Shown: positions 45,571 to 54,817 of the stretch, piece by piece | Position numbering within the stretch: position 1 is the stretch's first letter | How the letters are laid out: every line of letters starts with the position of its first letter | Assembly: GCA_947493265.1 (NCBI GenBank) | Contig: CANLQL010000002.1 | Coordinates: 434,001-498,000 of the forward strand | DNA: 64,000 bases | Source: an uncultured Litoreibacter sp. | GTDB taxonomy: Bacteria; Pseudomonadota; Alphaproteobacteria; Rhodobacterales; Rhodobacteraceae | Direction: 5' to 3' | Program-made: the position numbers and the translations under genes | The notes under the pieces: model-generated | Database searches by the model: none | What the model saw: the letters and a program-made list of their open reading frames with translations, nothing else | Told to the model about the DNA's origin: nothing

Positions 45571-46349
45571 CAGACGGTTCCGCCGAGCGAGCCTTCGAGC
45601 GTCGCCATTTCTTGACCACCTGCCATCAGGTCCTGAAGCTCTTCCGGTTCGATCTCTCCCCGTTTCGCTGTGCCGAGGGTCTTGCCCCTATTCAGAACTG
45701 TAAACCGATCACCAACAGCCATCGCGTGGCGCACGTTATGGGTGATAAAGACGACCGCAATGCCGTTCTTGCGAACCTTGTCGACCGTCGCCAGAACATT
45801 GGATGTCTGACGCACGCCAAGGGCCGAAGTGGGCTCGTCCAGGATCAGAACCTTGGCCCCGAAATGCACAGCGCGGGCGATTGCCACTGTCTGACGTTCA
45901 CCCCCTGAAAGCGTACCCACAGCCTGATCGGGACCCCGCAGGTTGATGCCCATTTTCTTCATCTCAGACATCGTGACGTCGTTCGCATAGGCATGATCGA
46001 AAACCGGCAATCCCAGCTTGGTGGTTTGCGGCTCGTTGCCCATGAAGAAATTGCGGGCCACGGACATCAAAGGGATCATCGCGAGGTCTTGGTAAACAGT
46101 TGCGATGCCCGCCGAAATAGCGTCACGCGGGTCTTCGAAATGCATCGGCTTGCCTTCGAAATAAATCTCGCCGCTGGTGGGTTTGTGAACGCCCGACATC
46201 GTTTTGATGAAGGTTGATTTCCCGGCCCCGTTATCGCCCAGCAGGCAGTGACATTCGCCCGGCGTGATATCAACCGACACCCCCGCCAAGGCAATGACGG
46301 ACCCGAAATGCTTTTCGATATTCTTCATCTCAATCAAAGGTTGGGTCAT
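45570..46349 (-). CDS. Sugar/inositol ABC transporter ATP-binding protein
   Basis: 259-residue, single-ATPase form. Walker [10 protein letters not shown], signature [14 protein letters not shown], Walker [13 protein letters not shown]. Sugar-importer ATPases are often double; this half-length form is typical of the inositol/ribose-like transporters of alphaproteobacteria. One base after the permease gene. Likely imports myo-inositol or a similar cyclitol given the regulon. Confidence 0.9.
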   Translation of the reverse strand: MTQPLIEMKNIEKHFGSVIALAGVSVDITPGECHCLLGDNGAGKSTFIKTMSGVHKPTSGEIYFEGKPMHFEDPRDAISAGIATVYQDLAMIPLMSVARNFFMGNEPQTTKLGLPVFDHAYANDVTMSEMKKMGINLRGPDQAVGTLSGGERQTVAIARAVHFGAKVLILDEPTSALGVRQTSNVLATVDKVRKNGIAVVFITHNVRHAMAVGDRFTVLNRGKTLGTAKRGEIEPEELQDLMAGGQEMATLEGSLGGTV

Positions 46350-46350
46350 C

Positions 46351-47463
46351 TTATCTCTCCCCTGTGATGAGACGTCGGATATAGGTGTTCAGGATCACCG
46401 CAAGCAGCAGGATCACCCCAAGAAATACCCGGAACAATGAGCTTTCGACCCCTGCAAAGAACAGACCTTGCTGGACCACCCCGAAGATCAACGCGCCTAG
46501 CGCGGCACCTAGAACAGACCCGTATCCGCCGGTTAGAAGTGCGCCGCCAATCACCACGGCGATGATGGCCTCAAACTCTTTCAGCAGGCCACGGTCGGCC
46601 CCGGCGGACCCGAACTCCATTACCTGACAGGTCGCAAAAACGGTGGCGCAGAAGGCTGTGAACATGAACATCAGGATTTTGACGCGGTTGACGGGAACGC
46701 CCACATAGCGCGCGGCTTGTGCGTCGCCACCGGCAGCAAAAATCCAGTTGCCGAAGCGGGTTTTGGTCAGAAGGAAATGGCCGAACAGAACCAGTAGAAT
46801 GGCCCAGACGATCAACATCGGGATGCCGTCGACCACAGGCTGGCCCTTGCGGGTGCCGCGTTCAAAGACGGCGATGATGCCGTTGTCGCCCATCCACTGA
46901 AAGATAGAGCCACCGATTTTGCCCCCGAAGAGCGGGGCGAGCCAGTCGCCCTCCGCAGCCTCCCGGATGCCACCGATGATGGTTTTGCGTTCGATTGTCT
47001 GGGGCAGGAAAATTGTGAAACCCCGCAGAATAAACAGAAAGGCCAGCGTGACGATGAAGCTCGGCAATCCGGTTTTCACCACGATTAGCCCGTTCAAACC
47101 GCCAATAAGCGTGCATGTGACGAAGGTGATGATGATGGCGAGCCAGATTGGAAAGCCTAGCGTGACGCCCAGGATGGCAATCATCATCCCGGCGAACCCG
47201 ATCATGGAGCCAACGGACAAATCAAACTCGCCCGCGATCATCAATAGACATGCGCCAACGGCAATGATCATGAATTGCGCTGAAACAATTGACCAGTTCA
47301 TCACGCCTTGGGCGTTGAACATTCCGCTGTCAAAAGCAAACAACGCGAAGAAGGTGAACACGGCGATGGTGCCAACGATGCCACCAAGTTCTGGTCGGAT
47401 GAGGGCGCGCCGCAGCCCCGACATCTCTTTTACGCGTTCGTCACTATTGGCCGTATCAGACAT
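46351..47463 (-). CDS. Sugar/inositol ABC transporter permease
   Basis: 370-residue membrane protein of the ribose-type permease family with about eight or more helices, including [18 protein letters not shown] and [19 protein letters not shown]. The ATG at 47463 is chosen because the sequence begins MSDTANSDE before the first helix ([21 protein letters not shown]). A terminator-like hairpin separates it from the binding protein gene, so its expression depends on read-through. Confidence 0.9.
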   Translation of the reverse strand: MSDTANSDERVKEMSGLRRALIRPELGGIVGTIAVFTFFALFAFDSGMFNAQGVMNWSIVSAQFMIIAVGACLLMIAGEFDLSVGSMIGFAGMMIAILGVTLGFPIWLAIIITFVTCTLIGGLNGLIVVKTGLPSFIVTLAFLFILRGFTIFLPQTIERKTIIGGIREAAEGDWLAPLFGGKIGGSIFQWMGDNGIIAVFERGTRKGQPVVDGIPMLIVWAILLVLFGHFLLTKTRFGNWIFAAGGDAQAARYVGVPVNRVKILMFMFTAFCATVFATCQVMEFGSAGADRGLLKEFEAIIAVVIGGALLTGGYGSVLGAALGALIFGVVQQGLFFAGVESSLFRVFLGVILLLAVILNTYIRRLITGER

Positions 47464-47485
47464 CTGCTTGGTCCCGATAAAAGAT

Positions 47486-47522
47486 GAAAAAAAGGGCGGC
47501 ACCCCGCAAAGGGGAGCCGCCC
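47486..47522 (-). terminator. Rho-independent (attenuating) terminator between binding protein and permease
   Basis: Minus-strand reading: GGGCGGC-t-CCCC, loop TTTGC, GGGG-t-GCCGCCC, then seven T. Stem arms are perfect apart from one internal mismatch pair. It lies 10 bases after the binding-protein stop and before the permease start, so it should lower permease/ATPase expression relative to the binding protein. Confidence 0.85.
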
Positions 47523-47532
47523 GGAGAACGAC

Positions 47533-48492
47533 TTAGCGGAACTCGCCAGCGAATTCTTCAACCTTGCCAAGCGCGTCTTTTGTGACGAAGCCAGGGCCAG
47601 AGTTGATGTTGTTGCCAGGAAGCACGCCGTAACGGTCGTAGTTGGCCAGGATCACAACCGGCAGGTAAGCCTGCAGGAATGGTTGCTGGTCAATACCCCA
47701 GTTGATCACGTCAGATTTGATCGCTTTCACGATTTCTGTACCCAGATCGAATGTGCCGAAGTAGATGTCGCCGGAGATGCCCATTTCTTCGACCGCCAGA
47801 ATGGTCGGGTCAGCAGAGGTTGGGCCAAGCGTCAGGATCGCATCGGTTTCAGGGTTTGCTGTCAGATAAGCGATTACGCGGTTCTTGATCTCTGCCGGGT
47901 CTTGGCCGGAATCGATCATGCTGTCGCCCAGATCTACGCCCAGACCGTCAGCAAAACCACGGCAACGCTCACCAACAACCGTGTTGGAAATCACGTGGTT
48001 CACACAAACGAAGGACTCAACCCCGTCGCCTTTCGCGCGCAGACCAGCAGCATAGCCTGCATCATATTCAGGCTGACCAACGAACATCAGCGCGCCAACG
48101 TCGCGTGTCTGCTCAGGTGTGCCTGAGTTCATGATGATCACGTTGATGCCCTGATCCACAGCGGCTTTGATCGGGCCACTCAGAACGTCAAAATCAGCAA
48201 GCGTCGTGATGATCCCGTTTGGACCGGACGCGGAAGCCTGCTCGATAATGCGGGCCATATCTGCCAAATCGCCAGTGGGCGGGTTGCGATACTCAACGTC
48301 GACGCCCATTTGGTCGCCCGCAAGTGCAATCCCGTTTTTGATGGTGTTCCACCAGCTGTCAGAATCCGGTGCGTGGCTGACCAGAACATATTTCAGTTTC
48401 TCGTGGCCATCTGCCACGGCTGCACCGGTCATGGCCAGCGGAGCCAGTGCTACCGTTGCCGCCAGTGCCAGTTTTGAAAGAAGTTTATTCAT
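47533..48492 (-). CDS. Sugar/inositol ABC transporter substrate-binding protein
   Basis: 319-residue periplasmic binding protein of the ribose-binding family. Signal peptide MNKLLSKLALAATVALAPLA ending near VAD. Body features: VSHAPDSDSWWNTIKNGI, TTLADFDVLSGPIKAAVDQG, GTFDLGTEIVKAIKSD. GGGAGG precedes the ATG at 48492. It is the first gene of a ten-gene run, with a LacI-type palindrome 76 bases upstream. Ligand probably inositol or a related cyclitol, by context only. Confidence 0.9.
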   Translation of the reverse strand: MNKLLSKLALAATVALAPLAMTGAAVADGHEKLKYVLVSHAPDSDSWWNTIKNGIALAGDQMGVDVEYRNPPTGDLADMARIIEQASASGPNGIITTLADFDVLSGPIKAAVDQGINVIIMNSGTPEQTRDVGALMFVGQPEYDAGYAAGLRAKGDGVESFVCVNHVISNTVVGERCRGFADGLGVDLGDSMIDSGQDPAEIKNRVIAYLTANPETDAILTLGPTSADPTILAVEEMGISGDIYFGTFDLGTEIVKAIKSDVINWGIDQQPFLQAYLPVVILANYDRYGVLPGNNINSGPGFVTKDALGKVEEFAGEFR

Positions 48493-48567
48493 TCGTTCCT
48501 CCCTAATTGAACGCAGTATGAGCGGCATCTCCGCTTCATGCCTCAACGTAACCATAGCTGGCGTAAT

Positions 48568-48585
48568 TTTGCAACCGGTTGCAAA
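48568..48585. promoter_or_regulatory. LacI-type operator (perfect 18-bp palindrome)
   Basis: TTTGCAACCGGTTGCAAA, a perfect palindrome with the central CG typical of LacI-family operators. It lies between the binding-protein gene (start 48492, minus) and the LacI-type regulator (start 48666, plus). Its 16-base core recurs at 52863-52878. Confidence 0.85.
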
Positions 48586-48665
48586 CATTAAATGACCTGC
48601 TGGCTTTTTTCTCCCGCCGCGGGGGCTTAGAGTGGCTGCGGTTATCCAGGGATGTACACGGAAGA

Positions 48666-49655
48666 ATGGCAATCACACTGAAGGATGTTGCGCAGCGGGC
48701 AGGGGTCTCGCGCTCCGCGGTCTCGCGGACATTTACCGAAGGTGCGTCAGTGTCGAAGAAGACACGCGACAAGGTCATGGCCGCAGCGGACGCATTGAAT
48801 TACCGACCGAATTTTCTGGCGCGCGGTTTGTCGACAAATCGGACAAAGCTGATCGGACTGGTTTCCAACAACTTCCACAACCCGGTTTTTCTTGAAGTAT
48901 TTGATCTGTTTACGCGGAGCCTTCAGGAAAAAGGTCTGCGCCCATTGTTGGTTAATCTAAGTGATGAAACCAACCCCGAACAGTCCATCGAATTGCTTCG
49001 GCAATATAGCGTGGACGGGGTCATCGTCGCATCGTCAACTTTGCCACCGAAATTTTCCAAGATGTTTCGCGACAGCGGAATTCCTGTGGTTCATACATTC
49101 GGGCGATACGCGCAAAACCCGGATGTGCATACGATTGGGATCGACAATGTCGCCTGCGGGCGGATGGCCGCGGAAGCGCTGCTGGCCAAAGGCTACCGGC
49201 ATGTGGGCTATCTGGGGGGGCCGGATACGGCGACCTCTGCGATTGACCGATTCGAAGGGTTCAAACGGGTTATGGAGGCGCGCAATGACGTGCAGATGGT
49301 GCACCGCTTTGCGTCGGCGTATTCCTTTGATGCTGGCAGAACCGCGATGCTGCAAGAGCTGTCCGTGTCACCTGCCCAGGCCTATTTCTGTGCCGATGAC
49401 GTATTGTCCATCGGCGCGCTAAGTGCGGTGCAGCAATCAGGGCGCAGAGTGCCCGAAGATATCGGGTTGATCGGCCTGAACGACATGGAAATGGCGCGCT
49501 GGAACAACATCAATCTGACGACCATCCGGATGCCGATTGACGAGATTGTCAAATCCTCGGTTGAACAGGTCGTCTCTATGTTGGATGAGCCGGAAAAAGC
49601 ACCTGTTGCGATGCTTTTTCCGTGTCACGTGGTCTATCGCAATACGCTGAAGTAA
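48666..49655 (+). CDS. LacI-family regulator of the inositol/aromatic regulon
   Basis: 329 residues. N-terminal LacI HTH (ITLKDVAQRAGVSRSAVSRT), hinge helix near residue 50 (RPNFLARGL), then a periplasmic-binding-protein-like effector domain (IGLVSNNFHNPVFLEVFDLF; YFCADDVLSIGAL). The ATG at 48666 places the HTH at the usual position. It probably represses both the transporter run and the iol genes via the shared palindrome, with an inositol intermediate as inducer. Its stop abuts the convergent dehydrogenase gene. Confidence 0.92.
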   Translation: MAITLKDVAQRAGVSRSAVSRTFTEGASVSKKTRDKVMAAADALNYRPNFLARGLSTNRTKLIGLVSNNFHNPVFLEVFDLFTRSLQEKGLRPLLVNLSDETNPEQSIELLRQYSVDGVIVASSTLPPKFSKMFRDSGIPVVHTFGRYAQNPDVHTIGIDNVACGRMAAEALLAKGYRHVGYLGGPDTATSAIDRFEGFKRVMEARNDVQMVHRFASAYSFDAGRTAMLQELSVSPAQAYFCADDVLSIGALSAVQQSGRRVPEDIGLIGLNDMEMARWNNINLTTIRMPIDEIVKSSVEQVVSMLDEPEKAPVAMLFPCHVVYRNTLK

Positions 49656-50813
49656 CTAGCGAAACATCGGTGGGCGTGCGTCAAGCCACGCGCCGTCTTC
49701 CTTGCCGGACTTTGCGACTGCTGCAACCGCCGCCATGGACCGCAAGCCGTCTTCGGCGCGGGGGTAAAGGTCCGCAGCCGGATCCATTGCACGCCCTTCC
49801 TTTCGGGCGCGGATTGCTTCGGACAGATCGGTGTAGATGTTTGCAAATGCCAGCGGCATGCCTTCGGCGTGACCGATGGTTACGCGGGTAGACCTGTCCG
49901 CTTCGGGCGACAGATCGCCTTCGCCCCGTTCAATCGTTTGCAACCGACCACCTAGTGGCATCCAAAACAATTGGTTAGGCTGCTCTTGCGACCATCTGAG
50001 GCCACCTTTTTCTCCGAAGACCTGAATGCCAAGGCCGTGCTGTCGGCCAATCGCGACAGACGATGTCCAAAGCCTGCCAACGGTGCCGCCGTCCATCCGG
50101 AAATTAACCATAGCGTCGTCTTCAAGCACGCGACTTTCAATGCAAGAGGCCAGGTCAGCAGACAGTTTTTCAACCTCTTGGCCGGTGACAAAACTTGCCA
50201 TGTGCAAAGCGTGAATGCCGCAATCTGCAAATTGTGCCGACACGCCGATTTGTGCCGGATCATAGCGCCAGCGAACGCGAGGGTTGTCTGCGTCGGCGGC
50301 ATCTGCATGGTGCCCATGCGCAAACTCGGCGACGACCAGACGGATTTTTCCCAGATCGCCACGGGCCACCATCGCCTTCATGTGGCGCACAAGCGAGTAG
50401 CCGGAATAACCATAATTCACTGCACAGATTTGCCCGGTTTTCTCGGCGATTTTCACAATCTCCTCGCCTTCTTCCACTGTCATCGTCATGGGCTTTTCGC
50501 AAAGCACATGAAAACCGCCTTCAAGGAAGCTTTTGGTGATCTCGAAATGGGTTGCGTTTGGTGTTGCCACTGTGACCAGATCGATCTTGTCGGCGCGCTT
50601 TTTTTCGCCCGCGAGCATCTCCTGCCAGTCGCCATAGGCGCGATCTTTATCAAGGCCCAGCTCTCGCCCATAAGCGCGTCCAGCTTCGGGGCTGTGGTCT
50701 AACGCACCGGCAACAAAGGAAAAAAGTCCATCTACATTCGCGCCAAGTCTGTGCGCGGGGCCGATCTGGCTGCCTTTTCCGCCACCAATTAGTCCCCAGT
50801 TTAATTTGCTCAT
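49656..50813 (-). CDS. Gfo/Idh/MocA-family dehydrogenase (inositol cluster, A)
   Basis: 385 residues. NAD(P) motif WGLIGGGKGSQIGPAHRLGA at the N-terminus, then HVLCEKPMTMTVEEGEE with the catalytic Lys of EKP, and ADCGIHALHMASFVTG. Likely oxidises an inositol isomer or inosose derivative. Third gene of the minus-strand unit with iolE, 7 bases after it. The exact substrate is not clear from sequence. Confidence 0.87.
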   Translation of the reverse strand: MSKLNWGLIGGGKGSQIGPAHRLGANVDGLFSFVAGALDHSPEAGRAYGRELGLDKDRAYGDWQEMLAGEKKRADKIDLVTVATPNATHFEITKSFLEGGFHVLCEKPMTMTVEEGEEIVKIAEKTGQICAVNYGYSGYSLVRHMKAMVARGDLGKIRLVVAEFAHGHHADAADADNPRVRWRYDPAQIGVSAQFADCGIHALHMASFVTGQEVEKLSADLASCIESRVLEDDAMVNFRMDGGTVGRLWTSSVAIGRQHGLGIQVFGEKGGLRWSQEQPNQLFWMPLGGRLQTIERGEGDLSPEADRSTRVTIGHAEGMPLAFANIYTDLSEAIRARKEGRAMDPAADLYPRAEDGLRSMAAVAAVAKSGKEDGAWLDARPPMFR

Positions 50814-50820
50814 ACTGACC

Positions 50821-51708
50821 TCAAAAGCCGATAGATTTCAGGTATGTGGCGTTGGCCACAGCGTCGTCGATGGGGCGAACATCCATTGTCGGGTCGCAGT
50901 CTTGTTCCACCGTGCACCAGCCTTCGAAACCAGAATCCAGTAGCACTTGGCGAACGGCTGGAAAGTCGACATCGCCTTGGCCGAGGTTGCAGAAAATTCC
51001 CTGTCCGCAAGCATCGTAAAACCCGGTGCGGTTTGCGATGACATCGGCTTTCACCTTCGGATCGATATCCTTGAAATGCATATAGGATATCCGATCGATA
51101 TTGCGCTTCATAAACGCGACCGGGTCAAACCCCGCATAGGAGTGGTGGCCGGTATCAAAGCAGATTTTCAAAAGATCTTCATCGACTTCAGACAGCAGAC
51201 GGTCGAGTTCTGGTTCAAAATCCATGAAGCCCGCTGCATGTGCATGGATGCCGACAGTCAGCCCGTGATCAACGCCGATCTTTGCAGCTTCACGGATGCG
51301 ATCAACATAGGCTTTCCATTCAGCGTTAACCATTTGCTCGGCTTCTGAGGCGCGCCCAGCGGTCGGTGCCCGCCGCGCAGAGATCGAGTCGATCAGCACC
51401 AAATGCTTCGCACCATGAGCCGTCAGCGCCTTGCAGGTTCGCACGGTGCCGTCCAGGACATCGTTCCACGCATCGGGGTCATGGAAAGCGCGGAAGACAA
51501 CGCCGCCGATCAGCTCAAGATCGTGTTCGGCGAGGGCGTCGCCAAGAAGGGCAGGGTCTTCTGGCATGAAGCCCACGGGTCCCAATTCGATCCCTTTATA
51601 GCCCGCGTCAGCGCAGTCTTTCAGAACCGATTGCCAGCTTGGATTGCGGGGGTCACCTGCGAATTCTACGCCCCAGGAACACGGGGCGTTGCCTATCTTG
51701 ATTGTCAC
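50821..51708 (-). CDS. iolE: Myo-inosose-2 dehydratase
   Basis: 295-residue TIM-barrel enzyme that dehydrates 2-keto-myo-inositol to the trihydroxycyclohexanedione. Family features: GNAPCSWGVEFAGDP, GIELGPVGFMP, HAHAAGFMDFEPELDRLL, KICFDTGHHSYAGFDP (metal Asp/His), YMHFKDIDP, and EQDCDPT. It is 18 bases from the neighbouring dehydrogenase on each side or less, so one operon. Confidence 0.93.
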   Translation of the reverse strand: MTIKIGNAPCSWGVEFAGDPRNPSWQSVLKDCADAGYKGIELGPVGFMPEDPALLGDALAEHDLELIGGVVFRAFHDPDAWNDVLDGTVRTCKALTAHGAKHLVLIDSISARRAPTAGRASEAEQMVNAEWKAYVDRIREAAKIGVDHGLTVGIHAHAAGFMDFEPELDRLLSEVDEDLLKICFDTGHHSYAGFDPVAFMKRNIDRISYMHFKDIDPKVKADVIANRTGFYDACGQGIFCNLGQGDVDFPAVRQVLLDSGFEGWCTVEQDCDPTMDVRPIDDAVANATYLKSIGF

Positions 51709-51726
51709 GTAGAGTGCTCCTGAAAT

Positions 51727-52827
51727 TTAGGTGTCGATGGTCTGCCACGTCTTGGTGTCAGATGATTTGAAGGCGGCGTCAATGATACGGTCGACCTGAT
51801 ATCCATCCTCGAAAGTTGGCCAAACCTGCTGGCCAGTTTCGATGGCCTGCAGGAAGTCGCGGGCCTGAATGATGATCTGATCTTGATACCCTGTCCCGTG
51901 TCCAGGACCGATGCAAAATGGCTCATAATCCGGATGCTCGGGGCCGGTCAATATCTTGCGAAATCCTTGTGTCTCCGCGGGTAGTGCGGCGTCGTAAAAC
52001 CACAGGGCATTTTGATCTTCCTGATCAAATCGCAGCGCGCCTTTTGTGCCTGTCACCTCGTAGGCGTAGCCCATTTTGCGCCCGGTCGCGACGCGGGAAA
52101 AATGCAGATGTCCCATCGTGCCGCGCGCAAATCGGCACAACATATGCCCCTGGTCATCATTGGTCACAGCGACGCCGGCACGGGTTTTATGCACGGTTTC
52201 AATATCTGCCATCACGGCAGAGATAGGGCCAAGGAGCGCCAGCGCAGCATTGACCATATGGGGGGCCAGATCGCCCATTGTCCCATTGGCGCGTCCGTCT
52301 GTGCGCCAATTCGCAGGGGTCAGCGGGTCGCATAAAAAATCCTCGGTGTGTTCGCCGCGGAAATGCGTAATGTCGCCCAAATCACCGCGCGCGATCATCT
52401 TTCGGGCCATCTGACTGGCGGGTGTTCTGATGTAGTTGAAGCCGGACATATGGCAGCATCCTGACGCGGTTGCCGCTTCCGCCATCCGGGCAGAGCTTTC
52501 CAGAGAAATGCTTAATGGCTTTTCGCAGAGAACGTGTTTGCCAGCCTTGAACGCGGCTGTTGCGATCGCCTCATGCGTGTCTTGCGGCGAGGCGATAATG
52601 ACCGCGTCAATCTGCGGGTCAGCGACCAAGACACGCCAGTCATCCGTTGCGCGGGCAAAGCCAAACGCATCCTTGTAGCGGTTGGCAGATTTCATCGATG
52701 TGGCGCATACCATTTCCAGCTTGGGTCGCAGTGTCGTTTCAAACACCGCGCCGACTGCAGCAAAGGCAACCGCATGGCGTTTGCCCATGTATCCGCCACC
52801 AATAATTCCGATGTTCAGCTCGGGCAT
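51727..52827 (-). CDS. Gfo/Idh/MocA-family dehydrogenase (inositol cluster, B)
   Basis: 366 residues. NAD motif IGIIGGGYMGKRHAVAFAAV, then KHVLCEKPLSISLESS and GTMGDLAPHMVNAALAL. Starts at 52827 and 52836 both fit; GGAG is 2 bases from the latter, too close, so 52827 is favoured. First gene of the minus-strand unit transcribed from the divergent promoter region that holds the LacI palindrome. Candidate scyllo-inositol or secondary inositol dehydrogenase. Confidence 0.87.
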   Translation of the reverse strand: MPELNIGIIGGGYMGKRHAVAFAAVGAVFETTLRPKLEMVCATSMKSANRYKDAFGFARATDDWRVLVADPQIDAVIIASPQDTHEAIATAAFKAGKHVLCEKPLSISLESSARMAEAATASGCCHMSGFNYIRTPASQMARKMIARGDLGDITHFRGEHTEDFLCDPLTPANWRTDGRANGTMGDLAPHMVNAALALLGPISAVMADIETVHKTRAGVAVTNDDQGHMLCRFARGTMGHLHFSRVATGRKMGYAYEVTGTKGALRFDQEDQNALWFYDAALPAETQGFRKILTGPEHPDYEPFCIGPGHGTGYQDQIIIQARDFLQAIETGQQVWPTFEDGYQVDRIIDAAFKSSDTKTWQTIDT

Positions 52828-52862
52828 TTTCACCATCTCTCCAGAGGTTGCTGAAAAGGATG

Positions 52863-52878
52863 TTGCAACCGGTTGCAA
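52863..52878. promoter_or_regulatory. LacI-type operator (second copy)
   Basis: TTGCAACCGGTTGCAA, identical over 16 bases to the core of the palindrome at 48568-48585. It lies in the 118-base divergent region between dehydrogenase B and iolD, so one site can control both transcription units. Confidence 0.85.
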
Positions 52879-52945
52879 AACCGTTACCTTTGGCACCATA
52901 GCGAGTCAACGTCGAAGATTGCAATTTTGCGCGGGAGGACAACAG

Positions 52946-54817
52946 ATGACCCAACCTGAAGGGACGATCCGACTGACAATGGCGCAGGCTTTGATGGGTT
53001 ATCTTGCCAATCAGTATATCGAAATTGACGGCAAAGAGCAGCTGTTTTGCGGTGGCGGTTTCGGTATTTTCGGTCACGGCAATGCGCCGTGCCTGGGTGA
53101 GGCTTTGTATGATCATCGCGCGGAGTTACCGCATTATCGTGGTCAAAACGAACAAAGCATGGGGTTCGCTGCCGCGGCTTACGCGAAATATCACCTGCGC
53201 AAGCGGTTCATGTTTTGCACCGCCTCCGCCGGACCCGGGACGTCGAACCTGTTGACCTCAGCTGCGCTGGCGCATGCCAACAGATTGCCAATGATGATGT
53301 TGTGTGGCGATACGTTTCTGACGCGTTTGCCTGACCCGGTATTGCAGCAGCTTGAGCATTTCAACAATCCGACACTTGGCGTAAATGATGCGTTCAAGGC
53401 CGTCACGCGGTATTGGGACCGGATCACGCATCCCGCACAAATTATTCAGTCTTTGCCAAATGCAATTGCGACGATGCTTGATCCCGCAGATTGCGGGCCG
53501 GTTTTTCTTGGCCTGCCGCAGGATGTTCAGGGTTGGGCCTATGACTATCCCGAAAGTTTCTTCTCCAAACGTGTGCATCATATCCGCAGGCAAACCCCCG
53601 ATCCGCGCGAGGTTGAGGCCGCATGTGCAATGCTTAAATCTGCGAAACGACCAGTGATTATCGCCGGTGGTGGGGTGCAGTATTCTGGAGCAGTGGAAGA
53701 ATTAACCAAGTTTGCCACGTCGCTCGGTTTCCCGGTGATCGAAACCATTGCGGGGCGTGCCAATCTTTTGAACGATGATCCAATGAATATCGGGCCTGTT
53801 GGTGTCACGGGATCAAATTCCGCAAATTGGACGGCCGAGAACGCGGATGTTGTCTTGGCGGTTGGGACCAGATTGCAGGATTTCACGACCGGGTCGTGGA
53901 CGGCGTTCGCACAAGATGCGCAGATCGTTGCGCTGAATGTCGGTCGCTATGACGCGAGCAAGCACCAAAGTCTGGCCGTCGTTGGCGATGCCAAGCTTGG
54001 GCTTGAAGCGCTTGAGGCTGGGCTTTCTGATCTTTCTGCGCCGACGGCGTGGTTATCCTCCGCGCAGGCGGAGCGAAAAAAGTGGGACACATATGTCGCC
54101 GACAATGTGGCACCGGGCAACCGCCCTGCCTCCTATGCGCAGGTAATTGGTGCGGCGAACCGGCTGTGCAGCCCCCGGGACCGCGTTGTGACGGCCGCGG
54201 GCGGGCTTCCGGCAGAAGTGACAGCAAATTGGCGAACATTGGACATCGGCACTGTGGACGTGGAGTTCGGCTTCTCCTGCATGGGCTATGAGATCGCCGG
54301 TGGTTGGGGCGCAAGAATTGCACAAACCGAACAAGAACCAGACGCGGAAACCATCGTTTTCGTAGGCGACGGATCGTATTTGTTGATGAATTCCGACATT
54401 TATTCATCAGTGCTGACGGGCAAGAAACTGATCTTGCTGGTGTGCGACAATGGCGGGTTTGCAGTGATCAACAAACTGCAAAACAACACGGGCAATGCGT
54501 CATTTAACACGCTGATCAAGGATGCCCCAACTGTTGAGGCTCCGTTTGCGGTCGATTTTACGGCGCATGCCCGTGCGATGGGGGCCGAGGCTGAGTTTAT
54601 CGAAAGCATGGCCGATTTCGACGCCGCTTTCGCCCGCGCGCAGGCCAGCGACAAGACCTATGTGATCGAGATCAAGGTCGATGCCTATGAGGGCTGGACC
54701 GGTGAAGGTCACACCTGGTGGGAGGTCGGCTCCCCCGAGGTTAGTCCACACAAGTCCATTCAAAAAGCCCGTCGCGACGTGGAAGATGGCCGCAAGAAAC
54801 AGCGCAGGGGTGTGTAG
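52946..54817 (+). CDS. iolD: 3D-(3,5/4)-trihydroxycyclohexane-1,2-dione hydrolase
   Basis: 623-residue thiamine-diphosphate enzyme opening the cyclohexanedione ring to 5-deoxy-glucuronate. Pyrimidine-domain Glu in YRGQNEQSMGFAAAAYAK; ThDP motif GDGSYLLMNSDIY...CDNGGF near residue 475-505. GGGAGGAC precedes the ATG at 52946; an upstream extension would run across the operator. First gene of iolD-iolC-iolB-aldolase-iolG. Confidence 0.95.
   Translation: MTQPEGTIRLTMAQALMGYLANQYIEIDGKEQLFCGGGFGIFGHGNAPCLGEALYDHRAELPHYRGQNEQSMGFAAAAYAKYHLRKRFMFCTASAGPGTSNLLTSAALAHANRLPMMMLCGDTFLTRLPDPVLQQLEHFNNPTLGVNDAFKAVTRYWDRITHPAQIIQSLPNAIATMLDPADCGPVFLGLPQDVQGWAYDYPESFFSKRVHHIRRQTPDPREVEAACAMLKSAKRPVIIAGGGVQYSGAVEELTKFATSLGFPVIETIAGRANLLNDDPMNIGPVGVTGSNSANWTAENADVVLAVGTRLQDFTTGSWTAFAQDAQIVALNVGRYDASKHQSLAVVGDAKLGLEALEAGLSDLSAPTAWLSSAQAERKKWDTYVADNVAPGNRPASYAQVIGAANRLCSPRDRVVTAAGGLPAEVTANWRTLDIGTVDVEFGFSCMGYEIAGGWGARIAQTEQEPDAETIVFVGDGSYLLMNSDIYSSVLTGKKLILLVCDNGGFAVINKLQNNTGNASFNTLIKDAPTVEAPFAVDFTAHARAMGAEAEFIESMADFDAAFARAQASDKTYVIEIKVDAYEGWTGEGHTWWEVGSPEVSPHKSIQKARRDVEDGRKKQRRGV

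Noticed and set aside
52682-52945. In-frame N-terminal extension of iolD
   Set aside because: It runs through the divergent gene's start and the LacI operator; the ATG at 52946 has a strong ribosome site and matches IolD.
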